Below are positions 25,257 through 38,054 of a stretch of DNA of 64,000 bases, piece by piece (positions within the stretch are counted from its first letter, which is position 1; every line of letters starts with the position of its first letter). Below the pieces are notes generated by a model. That model ran no database searches. It was not told where the DNA came from and worked only from the letters and a program-made list of their open reading frames with translations. The position numbers were made by a program, and so were the translations under genes. This DNA comes from Prototheca cutis (taxonomy: Eukaryota > Chlorophyta > Trebouxiophyceae > Chlorellales > Chlorellaceae): assembly GCA_002897115.2 (NCBI GenBank), contig BCIH01000010.1, forward strand, positions 116,380 through 180,379, written 5' to 3'.

Positions 25257-25805
25257 CTCCCGTGCGATATGTCCTTTGACCCTTTGCACCTACATGAGTG
25301 AAATGAATATGCATGCATCGCCTCCATGGTGTTTGGATGGGGTGGGGGTCGTGGTGAATTATTTTATATGCGAGCGAGGCTATCGGTGTGGTCTGGCGAT
25401 CTGGGCCTTTTCCTGGCACCAGGCACTTGGCACCGCCGGCCATCCTTGCGTGTTCATTGTGTTTGCATTCTTTCAAGCATATGTCATCAGGAAAGACAAT
25501 AAAAAAACACACAAGGTGGATGCAGGTTTTTTTGGGGGGGTCCGACGGGGGCGGGGGGGCCGGGCGCCTGTCTTGGGGGAGACCACACCCACTCAAAGGG
25601 ATTTTGTTTCTTTTTGTTGTATCCGTCTGCACCTGGGGCCTCAGTCCGACAGAAGTGGTCGGATGAGTTTCTGGGCAGCGGTGATTGCGGTCGCCGTGCA
25701 TGGCAACAAAGTGCCGTCCCCCTCACAGCAGCGGCCAGCTGTGCGCGGTGGCATGATGCATCTCGCACAGAGTGGCCCATCGTCCAAAATCACGCAGCGC
25801 TCAGC
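25257..25805. other. Intergenic between two minus-strand genes
   Basis: 5' flank of ECD and 3' flank of the ABC transporter. It includes a T-run/G-run tract (about 25528-25560) and a TGCATGCAT palindrome near 25310. No gene is recognised. Confidence 0.5.
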
Positions 25806-28800
25806 TCAGCGACGAAGGTAGTTGACGTGGCTGAGGAGGAAGCCAGACCCCAGACGGAAGGCAAACACGAAAGCGAGTAGAATCAGCGCGCACCACCAGA
25901 TGAAATCGTACTTCCATCCAAAGTAGGAGTCCATAAACTCTGGCAGGCTGAGCTCCTGCGCGGAGAGGCCGTAGATTGGCACGTCCATGTCGCAGAGCTG
26001 GCTGCATGCCAGACCGTAGAGGGACCATGTGGTGGGGCTGATGCGGTTAATCCACTTCCAGCCGACGGCCATGGAGGGGTAGGGCAGCAGGAAGCCGTTG
26101 AAGATGGTCCAGATCTGGTTGAACGCCGCGGCCAGGAGCATGGCCAGCAGGGGCGACGGTGTGAGGTAGACCAGGAACTGGCCAAACAGCGTGTAGATGG
26201 TCAGGCTGAGGAAAAAGATGAGCAGGAAGTAGAAAAACTTCCACGCCACCGCCTCAAACTGGACCATCCAGTAGGAAATGGAGACCATCAGAATGGTCTG
26301 GAGCAGGAGGTAGGGCAGCTCGGCGATCGTGGTGGCCATGGTGTAGTGCCCGGGGGAGTACATCGAAGCGGCACGCTCGCGGTAAAAGACCACGCGCTCC
26401 GCGGCGACCAGCGGCATGATGCTCATGCAGTTGAACATGCCCTGGAACACGGTCATCGAGAAGATCAGACCAGTGACCGACTGGACCTGCTGCAGCGTCG
26501 CCGGCTCGTCGGGGGATATCTTGCCCTGGCCCCAGAACACCGCGCCGTAGATCAGCGCAATCAACGTCGTCAGGGTCAGACGGACCATGTTATACTCGGG
26601 CAGGTGCCAGTAAATCTTGCAGAATTTCCGAATCAGCCATTTACGCTGCGTGTTGGCCGATGTCGCAAAGCGCGACCGCAGCGCCAGCGGCGAATGCGCC
26701 GCCTTTCCGCTCTCGATCAGCGCGTCCCCGCGCTCGATGTTGTCGCGGAACAGCGCACTGTTTCGGAACAGTTTCGGAAAGTCTTGCCCCGCGTCCCTGA
26801 ACGTGGTGCTCATCGATCCGCCTGTCACCTCCAGCATCCAGGTCGCCGGGTTGTACCCCGGGCGCAGGCGCTCGACGCCCGGCTGGGACTCCAGGTACGC
26901 CACCAGGTCTGCGCTCTCAAAGCCCAGTGGGCCTGCGTAGGTGAGCTCACCGCCACGCTGCAGCAGCACCATGGCGTCAAACGCCTCGAAGATCTCCACG
27001 CTGGGCTGGTGAATGGTCACCATCACGGTGCGCTGCGTGTCGGCGACGTTGCGGATGGCCCGCATGACCACGGCCGCCGACCGCGCGTCCAGGCCCGACG
27101 TCGGCTCGTCCATGAACACCACCGAGGGGTTTGCGACCAGCTCCACGCCGATGCTCAGGCGCTTGCGCTGCTCGATGGACAGGCCAGAGTCCGCGTAGCC
27201 CACCACGCGACCCCGGATGCGGTCCAGCTCAATCATCTTGAGCGTCTCCTCCACCAGCGAGCGGATGTCGTCCATGCTCACACTCTCCTCCAGTCGCAGT
27301 CGCGCGGAGAACAGCAGCGACTCCTCCACCGTCACCGCCACCGTGTGAATGTCCGTCTGCTCCACATACCTGTTTTGTCGGTGCCCGGGATTACGAGGAA
27401 ATGGCTGTTTGTTCACTGTTGGTGGTTGAAAAGTGGCCATCCAAAACAAAGAAAATACGAGCAAAGAAAATACGAGCAACTAACACCCCCCCCCCCCCCC
27501 CCCCCCCCCCCCCAAAAAAAAAGGAAGAAAGGAAGGAAACCCTCCCCCCCAAAAACCAAAATGGAAATGTACCCGACGACACGGGACCAGGTGTCTTGGT
27601 TCTTAGGATGACCGTTGACCATGATGTCCCCACGAACGATGCCGATGGTCTTGCGGCCGCACACCACGTCCATGAGGGTCGTCTTGCCCGCACCCGATCC
27701 GCCCATCAAAGCCATGAGCACCCCCGGCTCGGCAATCATGGAGATGTCCCGGAGCAGTTGGAGCTTGCCTTCGATGGTGGAGTCGCCAGATTCCTTGACC
27801 ACCCCGCGCCCCGGACCCTTGCCACGGGCGGGGTCCGGCACGTAGTAGCAGATGTTGCGGCACACGAGGGTGATGGGCGTGAAAGGGATGACCACGTGCT
27901 TTGGCGCGGCGTCCTGCAGTTCCTCCGTTGGCATGCTCACCAGCTCTTCCTGCCGTGCCTTGCCCAGGGAACGGCTCATGGACAGCGCCGACACCACCCG
28001 GGAAGAAAGGCTGCCCATGCGCGCGACGGTGGCAAAGACGCCGTCCTTGACCAGAGCGTCTTTGTCTTCGTCGGCCTCGACCGTGGCCCGGGGCTTCGGT
28101 GGGTCCAGGTAGGTCAGGGCGACGGAACCCAGCACTGTCAGCAGCGCGATGGTGCCCCAGTTGAAGATGACGGCCGCCCAGATGTAAAACCGGTCGGAAT
28201 GAAACCCAAATGCGTCCATGGCAAAGACTCCCAGGGGCACACCGGGTGCGGGGGAGGGGATGTCCCACTGGGGGGAGGTCATTTCGTTGATGACCAGGGC
28301 ACGCACCGTCCACGCCACGGGGTTTGCCCAGTACAGCCAGACGATGTAGTCGGGGATCTTGGGGTACAGGATCGTAAACCCGTTGGTCACCATCATGAGC
28401 AGGAGCATCAGGCCCATGAACGGCGTGGAGAACTGGAGCGTGGGGATGGCAAACGCGATCGTCCGGAACAGCGCCGCCAGACAGTTGGAGCCAGACCATG
28501 CGACGAGCAAAAAGATGAAAAATTGCTCGGCGGCACGTTGGAAGCCCGACATGAAATAGACGGGGATGCCAAAGAACAGCGTTTCCAGGGTACTCGGTAC
28601 CACTTGGGTCAGCAGCAACCCACAGGCGTACGACCAGGCCGGGAAGAAATGCTCGTCGCGGTGCTTGTGAAACACACGCTTGGTCTCAAAGATCAGGGTC
28701 ATAGTGGGCGTGGACATCATGATCAGAAACACCGTGACCAGCATGCACAGCGCGATGGCATTACGCCACGTGTCGGCCCCAGGCTGAATCCCGAAAAACA

Positions 28801-31800
28801 GGCCACCAATGATCAGGGCCATGATCACCGACTGCACGCAGCGTGCGATGATGAACCCGCGTGCGCGAACGAGATTCAGCAGCGCCTGGCGCCGGAACAC
28901 CATCCGTGTCAGGTACAGCCAGCCGTTGGCGTACCGACCCTTGGGAAGGCCGTGCCCTGGAGGGTCGTTGTTTGATGCCCCGCCGCTGTCGCGGCCGGAA
29001 ACTGTTCCGTACCCGGCGGCCACGCGCTTCATCATGGCGCGACCCCACTCAGTGTCCTCCCAAAACGCCCGCGACATGTCCTCCACCGGGGTCAGCAGTG
29101 TCGTCGGCGGTTGGCTGATCAGGCGCCGGGGGTCACGCAGCTGCTCGGGGATGTTCCTCTCCTCCAACAGCGCCCTGCTGGCGTACGTCAGCTGGCCCAC
29201 AGGTGTGGTGACTTCCTGCAGGAAACTGCCCGGGTCCTTGCGCGGTGGGCACACAAAACCAAGCCCTTCAAAAAAGTCCAGGACCGATTCCGTGGGGCCG
29301 TGGTAGATGATGCGCCCGTCGGTCAGGATGACAATGTCGTCAAACAGCCGCACCACCTCGGGTGGCGGTTGGAGCAGGCTCACCAGCAGCGTGCGCTTCA
29401 GGGTATGGCACGCCGCGCGCAGCGACTTGACGATCGAAAACGTGGTCGCCGAGTCGAGGCCCGTGGAAATCTCGTCCATCATCATCACCATCTGGGGCCC
29501 CGTCATGACTTCGGCCGTCGTGACACGCTTGCGCTCACCGCCGGAAATGCCGCGCTGCTCGCTGTTCCCAATCATCGTATCCGCCGCGTGACTTAGACCA
29601 AGAATCTTCATAATGATGAAGGGTTTGACCCCGTCCCGCAGCACCTCCAGCATCTGCGCCAGGAAACCGGCCGTCACAGGCTTGAGCTCGCTCTCGGCCT
29701 CCACGCTCGAGTGCCGCAGCAGCACCGCGCGGCTGTCCATTCCCCGGAGTGGGGGCTTGGCGGTGGAGTTGGGCGGCAGTGGGGACGGTAAGTCCCCCGC
29801 AGCAGCAACACTGCCGGCGTCGCCGTCGACTGCATCCTGGTAGACGCTGGCCGCAGAGGAGGAAACGGAGCTCGCTCGCCGCGAAGCGGCATCGTAGAAT
29901 TCGTCACGTGCACTCTCCGCATCGTCGTCAACACCGCTGTCGGTTGCACCGGGCAGTCGCGGCGGCGTGTGCGGACCGTTGGAACCACCGCCGTCGACCG
30001 CGCCACCATTCAAGGTGCCGCCGTTCGCACCGACACCAACCCCATCGTCCAGGGGCTGACTACGGACGGCCTTGGCCAGCCCCTCTTCCAGGCCCACGGC
30101 AGCTGCTGTCTCCGAGTGGCACCGCTCCAGGTCAGCCCGAACCTTGTCCAGCTCGGCTTCAAGCTTTGCCACGGCCTGGCCACGGACTTTGACGCTGGTC
30201 AGGCAGTCGTAAGCAAACTGGATCGTCTCCAACACCGTCATGTTTGGAATGTGAAAGTCGTCTGTCGTTTCTCGGGGGGAGGGGGAGAGGGGGGGTATGA
30301 GGACAAGCATGCGCTGGCACAGTCGTGAACATATCGATCTCAGCAACCCACCACCCGAGCACCAACACACAGCCCCCCTTGTAAAAAAAATCTATTGAAC
30401 ACTTCCCCCCAACGCACGTTGGTCAACCATGCCCGAGGCGCGCTGAACCACGAAATCGTCAAAACCCTTGCCGTTGTACTCGACGTCCCCCGTGATCTGG
30501 AGCAGAGGTGGTGATGCCCAGGTTGTGAGAGGGAGAGGGGGAGGTTGATGCAGCAAACTGAGCGCGAGATACCACAGCAGCCCTCATCGCCAACGCGGGC
30601 ACTCCCGATCACCCCTCCGCAAGCAACGCCACAGCCGCAACACACCCGGAGGTGGCGGTGGGCCCGCAGACGGCCGGAGAGGGCCTGCATGAAGACCGAT
30701 TTGCCAGAACCAGGTGGCCCAATCAGCAGTGTCAGCCGCCCCTGCAGAAAGTGGATGGGCCATGTGTATGCTTGGGAATCAAGCAAAAAGTCATTGATCG
30801 ATTGTGTAGCCAGGACTACGGGCCCGGCTGGCCCGTGGTTCCTGGGGCCAGAGACAACTCTGCACCGGATGCCATCATCACCACCACCAATTGTACCGGA
30901 AGCAGGGCGCCGTTGACGCCATCTAGGATCTTGAGCGGGCGTCTGTAGGCATTGGCCCGCAACAGGAGCAGGTTAACGGTGTTGATCACGCTGTTCCAGA
31001 GCGTCGGGTTGTCGCTCAGCCCGATAGCCGCGTCGGCTTCGACCGTGAGGCTGCGGTAGTGCACCTCAACCTGCCGAGACTCATCGTCCACCATGCTGCA
31101 GCGGTCGGTTTTGGGGGGGTTGTGGTAATTGTGTGTCTGTGCGTGTGTTTGGGGGGAGGGGTCACATGGGAAAGTCCACGTGATTGGCAGTGCCACACCA
31201 TACCGGTCAAGCCAGTAGTCTCCCTACTGACACCGGCTTATCTTGACCGCTCCAATTCCAACTCCCACAGCGTGCATATTTGCATGACTGTTGCAATGAA
31301 TGGCATTGTCATATTCGTACGCCCTACAATCCACAGCCCGGCTCACTGGATGATCGGCGCCAGGCGCTGGTGGAAGGTGAAGCCGTCCCCCTTGGTAGAC
31401 ACAAGGTCGTCCGCCAGAGCATCCTTCTCCGACCTGCATGTGGCCCAGCGGCGTGCACACACGATCATGGGTGTGCAGAAAATTCGAAAAATCCGCTCTG
31501 CCGTTCGACTGCACAGGCTGTGCTGTGCACCCTATCAGTGCGTAAGCCGGAGCAGCCGCTGTCGCTCACCGATCCAGGTGCTTGGAACCCGCCCGCCTTT
31601 CGAGCATGGCTTTGACAGCCGCAATGAGCTCCTTCTCATCCTTTTGTGCGTGTCCATTGAGCTCCTCTCCTTCCGGCCGGAACAGGTCCTGCATCATGAC
31701 CTCGGCCTCGGACACAAAGCTGCTCCGGGGCCGTGCAGGGCCATCGGGCCGCAGCTCGCCCTCTTTGCTGCTCATTGCCGCTCGACCTTCAATGTCCCAT

Positions 31801-31868
31801 CTCACAAACTCTAATGCAGCATTGTACGAAACTTGTGCCTCTCCATCTGTCCAGCGTGAGAACGGCAC
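25806..31868 (-). CDS. Full-size PDR-type ABCG transporter
   Basis: Plasma-membrane export pump of the pleiotropic drug resistance class, about 1,700 residues, order NBD1-TMD1-NBD2-TMD2. The N-terminal exon (31868-31569) is followed by short exons; one ends in the PDR N-terminal block SVINTVNLLLLRANAYRRP. NBD1: Walker A GPPGSGKS, Q-loop VDQHDFHIPNMTVLE across a spliced junction, signature ISGGERKRVT, Walker B MMMDEISTGLDS. TMD1 contains FIIMMSTPTMTLIFETKRVF and the FTILYPKIPDYIVWLYWANP block. NBD2: Walker A GGSGAGKTTL, signature LSIEQRKRLSIG, Walker B VFMDEPTSGLDA. TMD2 follows with FNGFLLPYPSMAVGWKWINR and ends HVNYLRR. The intron 27572-27370 restores GYVEQTDIHT. NBD1 has a long polar insert between Q-loop and signature. 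Confidence 0.96.
27486..27522 (-). repeat. Intronic T9-G28 homopolymer pair (sense strand)
   Basis: Plus strand shows 28 C then 9 A, so in the sense of the ABC transporter transcript the intron carries T9 followed by G28. Such a G-run could form a G-quadruplex in the RNA; this is inference. Confidence 0.9.
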
Positions 31869-32142
31869 GCGGGGGGGCAGCTCCTTGCTCCGGGGCGATC
31901 GTCACTTTCGCGTCATTGTTTTAGGGCTTCCTGGCACGAGCCCCCTTCCGGGACTCCGGGAGCTCATCTTGCCCCAGTCAGGCCAGCTCAACAGGACAAT
32001 TCGTAGTTACTCATGCGACCATGGAATGCGCATGAATTGACGTCGAAGCAAAAGCAGCGGACAAAAAGCTCCAAAAGCCATTGTTTGCGGACTCTCGGGT
32101 GGACGACTCTGCCGCACAGAGTTGCAATCCAACCCGTTTGGA

Positions 32143-32747
32143 TCAGCTGTCCTTCTTTGCAGATGCTGCGCTGGCGGCACTGGGCTCCTGGCCGGCGCCC
32201 TGCTTGCCATCTGCACCTCCTGCAGCCTTCTGCCTGCGCCGGCGCGGCGGCAGCACTGTCCCCACGACCAGGATGGCGGCAATGATGAGGTGCCCGATGA
32301 AGTTCATCGACTTCCACACCTGCCACGTATCACTCCATGTCAGCACCTGTGTTTGGAGGGGGGTGATTGCAGAGGGCTACTGAGTCTGTTAAAAGGACAA
32401 AACGATTGCTTGGAACCCCCGCAGCAGTCAATGACCATGAGGATTTTAGCGACCATGCCTGCGCGCACGGAACGCCATGATCTCCCCCCTGGGGATGCTG
32501 AGCTCATGACAATAGCACCTTCCTGCCACTCCGGCCTCGCCACCCTGTTGACATGCGTCCGGAACGACCCTCGACCATCAAAACTCCATGCATCATAACT
32601 CCTGCTTCCTTCTTCCTCACCAAGAAGGACATGGCCGAGTAGTTGAGGATGAAGGCCGTGAAGACCATCTTGAACACGCGCCAGGGCAGGAACGATTGGA
32701 CCCAGGACGGCCAGCTCTGCTCGTACCTGTGGTTATGATGGATGGCG

Positions 32748-32778
<31 letters not shown>

Positions 32779-35016
32779 TGTGTGTGTGCGCGTGCGTGTG
32801 TGCGTGGGTTGGAGGTGGGAAACGGTTCATGGTGGGAAACGGTTCATGGTGGGAAACGGTTCATGACGCCCAGACTCTGGAATGTGTTCAACCTCATCCC
32901 CAACCACCATCCCCTATTTTCACCCCTGCATACCTGTAGATGACCTTGGAGGCCTCCAGGAACACGGCTGACGTGGCGAAGAATGCCCAGTAACCCGGGA
33001 ACAGGCCGTGCCAGACACCAGACACCAGTTGCGTCCCCATCAGTGTCATCATAGTTGGTTTCCGGCCGGGAGGCGTCAGCCGGTCGTACACGTCTGTGTG
33101 AATGTGGGTGTGGGTGGGGGGGAGAGGGGGGTTGCGCGCACAAACTTTCACAATACATCCACCCACCGGGGTCAGGTTTATTGACTGCAACCACCGCCCC
33201 CTTCCCCCCGACACCCCCAAAAACCACCGCATGCAAGGCATCCCCTCCTGACACGCAGAACGGCGCCCAAATCACACTCGTGAAAACCGTACAGTGCCGG
33301 AGGAATTTGCCGGTACAGATGTTCCAGCTGGCGGGTAGTCCGGCGAGGGACGGCTGAAACTCGACGTTGCGGATGCGGGTGTTGATGTAGCGCTGCCAGT
33401 GTGGGTGGCCTCGCTGGTCGCGGCCCGAAAAGCACTGCCCGCTCAGTACCAGCCCGGCTTCGGCCACAGCCCAGACAAAGTAGTACTTGAGGCGGGCGGC
33501 CAGGCCCACCACCCACACCAGCGCCACGCGCCGCGGCACCGAGATGGTTCTCCACCAGGGTGACTCCAGCAATGCCGCGTTGTACCGCCGGCCAAGCGTC
33601 ATCCACAGCCCCGCGCAAATCAAGCCCTTCACAAACCGAGCCATGCCGGGGAAGAATGATCCCGGCAGTGCTCCATGCTTGCTCACATCCCAATCCCCCT
33701 ACAGTTTTGGTGGTTCGGATTTTTGCCTTTATGTTTGTGTGGGAACAATTTTGTGGGTTCTTAGGAACAGAGGAAAATCCCTTTCCCCCCTTCCAAATAC
33801 ACACAATTCACACCTTGCGGTCCACAAAGTCAAAGTACTCCTTGGCCTCGAAAAAAGGACCGGCCAGTAGATTGCCACAGGAAAAGCAGTAGCTGTAAAA
33901 CTCCAGCAGGCTCGGCACACGGTCCAACTTCATGGCTGTACGGTACGGCTTGTCCACCTGTGGAGGAGGTGGATTGGGGGATTACATAACTCAGGAGCTT
34001 ATGTCATGAGCGCCGTTGTTGAAAGCTTGCTTTGCTGGATTGCAGGAATACAGCTGCAGCTGCTCCAAGCAAAGCTCCAGGTCTATCATGCTGCCAAAAG
34101 GCAGCACAAGCCCACTCACGGATGACCCCCGCCCCCACACACAAAGCGCGGGCTCCACAAACTGACTGCTTGCCATCTTTGACTCGGACTTGGTGCTGTC
34201 CTGGACACACATCCCGATGGCGATGAGCTTCAGCGTCAGCACCATCTGCGCGCCTGTGAAGTCCAGCTCCCCAGCCTTCCAGGAAAGTCCGCTGGCCAGC
34301 GTCACATGGCTGCGCGGTTGCGTTTGTCGATGGTGTGGTGTGAACTGTTTCGAGAGGAAGAAAAGCTGCTGGCATTGTTGCATGGCCACGCATGCATGCA
34401 TGGTTCTGGCCGGTTGCTTTCTGGGCCCCAGCCATCGTGTGGCTACCTCTCGCCGCCCGCCTGGGCTCCCAACCGACCCTCTCCCCGCAAAAAAATCCCA
34501 CGCGAAAACCATACTTGAAGATGAGGTAGGGAAACGCGATAAGCCAGGCCAGCGTGCCGGCATGCGTGGACACGGCGTGCATGGCCAGGTAGATGAGCGT
34601 GGAGGGCACCAGCGCATGCAGAACCCCCATGCCAAAGGGGTAGTAGATGAGTGCCAAGCCCGTGATCAGGGCGTACCAGTGCCGGCCTGCCAGGGTTATG
34701 ATGGGATTCCTTGTTGCTTTTTGGGGTGGGAAAGTCAGAGTATATGCTGTCATGGCTTAAACCCGCTTCATTTCGTCGGAGATGTGTGTGATTCCCGTGC
34801 CAAGGGGCCTCATGTCCACTACATGGTGCTCGCCGCACTCCGTCCCAGAACCAAACCCACCCAGGCACCTTTGGCAGTGGGGACGTAGCGGAAGACAATG
34901 CCCACGGCGACATAGAACATGAATGAGATCGCAAACCTGAGTTCCGACAGGCTGAGACCCGCGGAAGCGGTGGCGTGGATCTCCCACGCCATTGGCTGTA
35001 TCAAGTTGTGCGACAT
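32143..35016 (-). CDS. MBOAT lysophospholipid acyltransferase (LPCAT-like)
   Basis: Polytopic ER enzyme that re-acylates lysophospholipids (Lands cycle), closest by eye to plant LPCAT/LPLAT. Exon 1 starts at 35016: MSHNLIQPMAWEIHATASAG then SELRFAISFMFYVAVGIVFR. The next exon has YALITGLALIYYPFGMGVLH; then GELDFTGAQMVLTLKLIAIG. The exon at about 33950-33820 has the FYSYCFSCGNLLAGPFFEAK signature. Catalytic region: Asn in PASWNICTGKFLRH and His in LVSGVWHGLFPGYWAF. The last exon ends with a membrane segment (HLIIAAILVVGTVLP) and a Lys/Arg/Ala-rich tail. Total about 480-500 residues. Other MBOAT substrates, such as lyso-PE or lyso-PS, are possible. Confidence 0.92.
32748..32805. repeat. GT-rich dinucleotide microsatellite
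   Basis: A (GT)n tract with a few GC steps, in an intron of the acyltransferase gene. Confidence 0.95.
32814..32864. repeat. 17-bp unit repeated three times
   Basis: Three perfect direct copies of GGTGGGAAACGGTTCAT (32814-32830, 32831-32847, 32848-32864), directly after the GT microsatellite in the same intron. Confidence 0.97.
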
Positions 35017-35465
35017 CCTGGCGGATACACGGTGCCGAGCCCACAGGACCCTGTGCTTTCGAGAGAGCCCAGGACAGCACACAGGTTTACCCTACTCTAC
35101 AACATTCCAAAACGCAATAGAAAATAATGCATCTTTAGCGCGGTGGCGTTTTTGGTGCCACTGTTGACTCACGATGGGGAATGTGTTACGTTGGTTTTGG
35201 AAAACCCGCAAGGGCGCGGAGCTCCAGTTGTGTTCCGAGCTAGGCCCCGTGGGTGGCCCCAGTCGTCGCGCAGCATTGCCAGCGCTAGGCACCACGCATG
35301 CATATGCATGGACGCTGTTTACTCATTGTTTGAGCTGTTCTTGGAGCTACATCACTTGGGTTCCTGGTCGGAGTGCGGGCCCACATCGTTGGTGCTCAGT
35401 TTCAGCCGTCTCCTGCCTGCCCGGTCGTGGCTGCCCCGGGGGCCTGAGGCGTCCAGCCCATCACC
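35017..35465. other. Intergenic, divergent promoter region
   Basis: Lies between the start codons of the acyltransferase and the AC19-like gene. It holds a GCATGCATATGCATGG palindromic tract (35294-35310). No gene was seen. Confidence 0.5.
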
Positions 35466-37013
35466 ATGAGTCGTGGGCCGGGGATGGACCCTTCTGTGGC
35501 ACGGAAAGTTGAAGATGCGGGCTTCGACGTGGCCATGCCCTCCGAGTCGCTGGTGAGCAGGGTGTTATTCGGGTCCTGGGCGGCTCCCACAGGGCCGCCA
35601 TGGTGGGGTGCCATGCCCGTTCGCCTCGTGTCCTAGGCGCACTATGGCACTTGCCACAGATCCTGGTGGTGTGAAATGATCACAATTCGCTCTGTTACAC
35701 CACCCACACCTCCCAGGAGGAGCTGCGGCAGATGGGCCAAGAGGAGTGGATGCGGCGGTATGGCACGACGCTTGCCAACTATGAGGACTTCCAGCGCCGC
35801 CACCCGGACTGGCACGTGGACGAGAACAGCTGGTGGTTCNAGTCTGTGGGCAGGAGCGCCGACACCAATCCCTTGTGGCTGTCCGAAGGGGTAAGTTTGG
35901 GACGGGGGAACAAAGAACCGTGCGTTAGGGGCCCTCGGTCCATTCATATGGATGCACAGCAGCACACAGCAGCACCATTAACGCCCCTCCCCCCCNNNNN
36001 NNNNNNNNNNNNNNNNNNNNNNNNNNNNNNNNNNNNNNNNNNNCCCCCCCCCCCCCCCCCCCCATCCCACACACTGCTGCAGTATCATTTCCCGGAGCTG
36101 GACGGTCCTGAAGACGGAGCCCGGGAGGACAAGCCCCTGCATGAGCGTGCTGACAAACCGCTCTGGTGAGTGGGCCGTTTGTGATGCTCAATGTTGGGTG
36201 GTAGGGGTCTGCCTCAACCTCCTCTTGCACACACATACATGAACCAGCACACAAACAAGTGCACAAGGAACACAATGATATCCTCCCCCCAACACACCCA
36301 TCCTTACACACTGCAGGGCTGAACGCTTGGGCATGCGGGGTGGTCCTGTGCCGCAGCAATCGGCCAGCATTTATGGCCATCGTGCAGAGTACTTGCCCGC
36401 ACAGGCAGCCGGCCCCGCGAGCATGCACGGGCGGTACCAGCCTTCTTTTGCCCGCGTGCAGGCCCGCGAGCTCCCCGACCGCACCGACTTGCCAGACGGG
36501 CGGTTTTGGGTGTCGGGGGTGGCGCAGGGCGCCGTGCGTGACCTGTACCGCCGGGGGGCGACCAGCATGGGTCGACGCAAGCCCATCACCGCAGGCCCAC
36601 GCACCATCTCCGCCGTCATCGACGGCGAGGGACACACCCTCGGCAACGCCTTTGTCGATGCAGCATGGGCGAGGTGAGTGAAGCGGGCGTGATTGTTGGT
36701 GGAGGGTGTGGGGAAGAAGGTGGTTCTTGTTTGTCTCCCCTGTTCCTAATCCCATCGGGACCCGCTTGCATCAATTACCGTCATAAAGAAAAGCATATTC
36801 CATTGCAGTGGTCCGGCCATGGAAGCGGCGGGGTACAGCCAGGAGCACCCGGCTTACAACCACGTCAACTTGCGGGTGCAGACCGCCGCCGAGTCGGGCA
36901 TAACGGGAGAACAAGGCATGGTGCAGAGCTTGGAACTGCTCAAAGACCTCAGCCAGGTCATGGGCAGCGCCATGGATGCAGCGATGGCAAGGCGGCGTGA
37001 GGCTGCTGCCTGA
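35466..37013 (+). CDS. AC19-fold protein with long novel N-terminus
   Basis: The C-terminal 90 or so residues match the small RNA polymerase I/III subunit AC19 (RPB11/alpha dimerisation fold): ISAVIDGEGHTLGNAFVDAA, spliced to AAGYSQEHPAYNHVNLRVQT, then QSLELLKDLSQVMGSAMDAA. Exon 1 (35466 to about 35557) gives MSRGPGMDPSVARKVEDAGF. Exon 2 (about 35719-35890) has RYGTTLANYEDFQRRHPDWH and VDENSWWF. Exon 3 (from 36083) is acidic (YHFPELDGPEDGARED); exon 4 (from 36318) is long. Joins LWAERLG and AWASGPAM restore the frame. The roughly 200-residue N-terminal part was not recognised. Because a canonical AC19 lies just downstream, this may be a specialised paralogue or a non-polymerase protein. One N lies in exon 2 and an N gap in an intron. 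Confidence 0.7.
35991..36063. repeat. Intronic poly-C tract with assembly gap
   Basis: A C-run enters a block of 48 N (35996-36043) and leaves as about 20 C. The gap is probably an unsequenced homopolymer, so its true length is unknown. Confidence 0.9.
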
Positions 37014-38054
37014 TGGACGGAGGCCCAAGGCGGCACATTGCAAGTCCATCCTTTATCACCAACATGCTGCTGATTTGGAGATGTTGTCGCCATCCTTGAG
37101 TTCTTTGGGATTGCAAATGACAGAATGCAGCTATTATGCGTGGGCAGACTGGCACACAAGTGAACAGAAGGTGGAGCCTCGCCCTGCACCCAGGGCGGGC
37201 ACCGAAAGCCATGCATTTATGTGCCGTGCAAGGCAAGAATGATGAAACCTTCTCGGGATTCGTCGACTCCTACCTGCACAGCAAGGGCATGTCTCCCAAA
37301 CAAAATGCCTGTTGGACAGCATTCCGCAGCTGCATCGCTCAGAGGATGGGTTGGGTTCCTTTTTGGCAGCAGGGCAGGTCGTGCAGGGAGCAGACACCCG
37401 AGGTGGTGTGCCATCAGCTGGTGCTGCACAAACAAGGAGTGCCGCCCCTCAAAAGGCGAGCATCGCCTCTGGAACAGAGACTTGATGGCGTGTCTGAGCA
37501 TGAGGCACATCGTGCAGTACCCCTGCAGGAGACCGGCGAGCGGCCTCAGCGCTTCCAGCGCCGCGGTGCTGATGAACATCCATCCATCCATCCATCCTGG
37601 GGGGTTATGGCCTTCCCAACTGGGAGTGGGAAACCCCGGGGCTCCTTCCCTCCCCCGGGAAGGGAAAGGAGGTGGTCCATCATTGAGGTGGTCCACCTTC
37701 CTATTGCCTCGCAGAGTGAAATTTTTCGGGCCATCTGTGATGCCCAGCAACCCCCGGGGTGATGTGATGCTGTTGCTGGCTGAGCTGGCTGCATTATTTT
37801 TGCCCTGCATGGTACTGTCGCGACAAGATTCCGCACAGTGGGCCGACTACACATGTCCCATTCTTTGGACTCTGCGTGCAGTTCATTTTCAATTTACAGA
37901 GCATAGTCTGCGAGCTAGGACTCGTTCGAGAGTGAGTTTTGCGGCAGGGCAACCTGGGCGGTGACTCTTGCGGAGGCGTTCCCTCCCTCTCATCTGCCCG
38001 CCCACAGGCCGCAAGCACCACTTGGAGTATTGGCATCCGCTCTCACTTTAAATC
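37014..38054. other. Intergenic between the AC19 paralogues
   Basis: Frames of about 200 codons overlap here on both strands (roughly 37136-37810), but none resembles a known family and no splice-supported gene emerges. A TCCA repeat lies at 37578-37597. A degenerate or lineage-specific gene cannot be excluded. Confidence 0.4.

Noticed and set aside
27401..28975. 524-codon open frame on the plus strand
   Set aside because: It is antisense to the ABC transporter exon, whose protein is strongly conserved; the frame is an effect of high GC and codon bias.
37136..37810. Overlapping frames of about 200 codons on both strands
   Set aside because: No conserved motifs, no clear splice context, and a TCCA repeat inside; not enough to call a gene.
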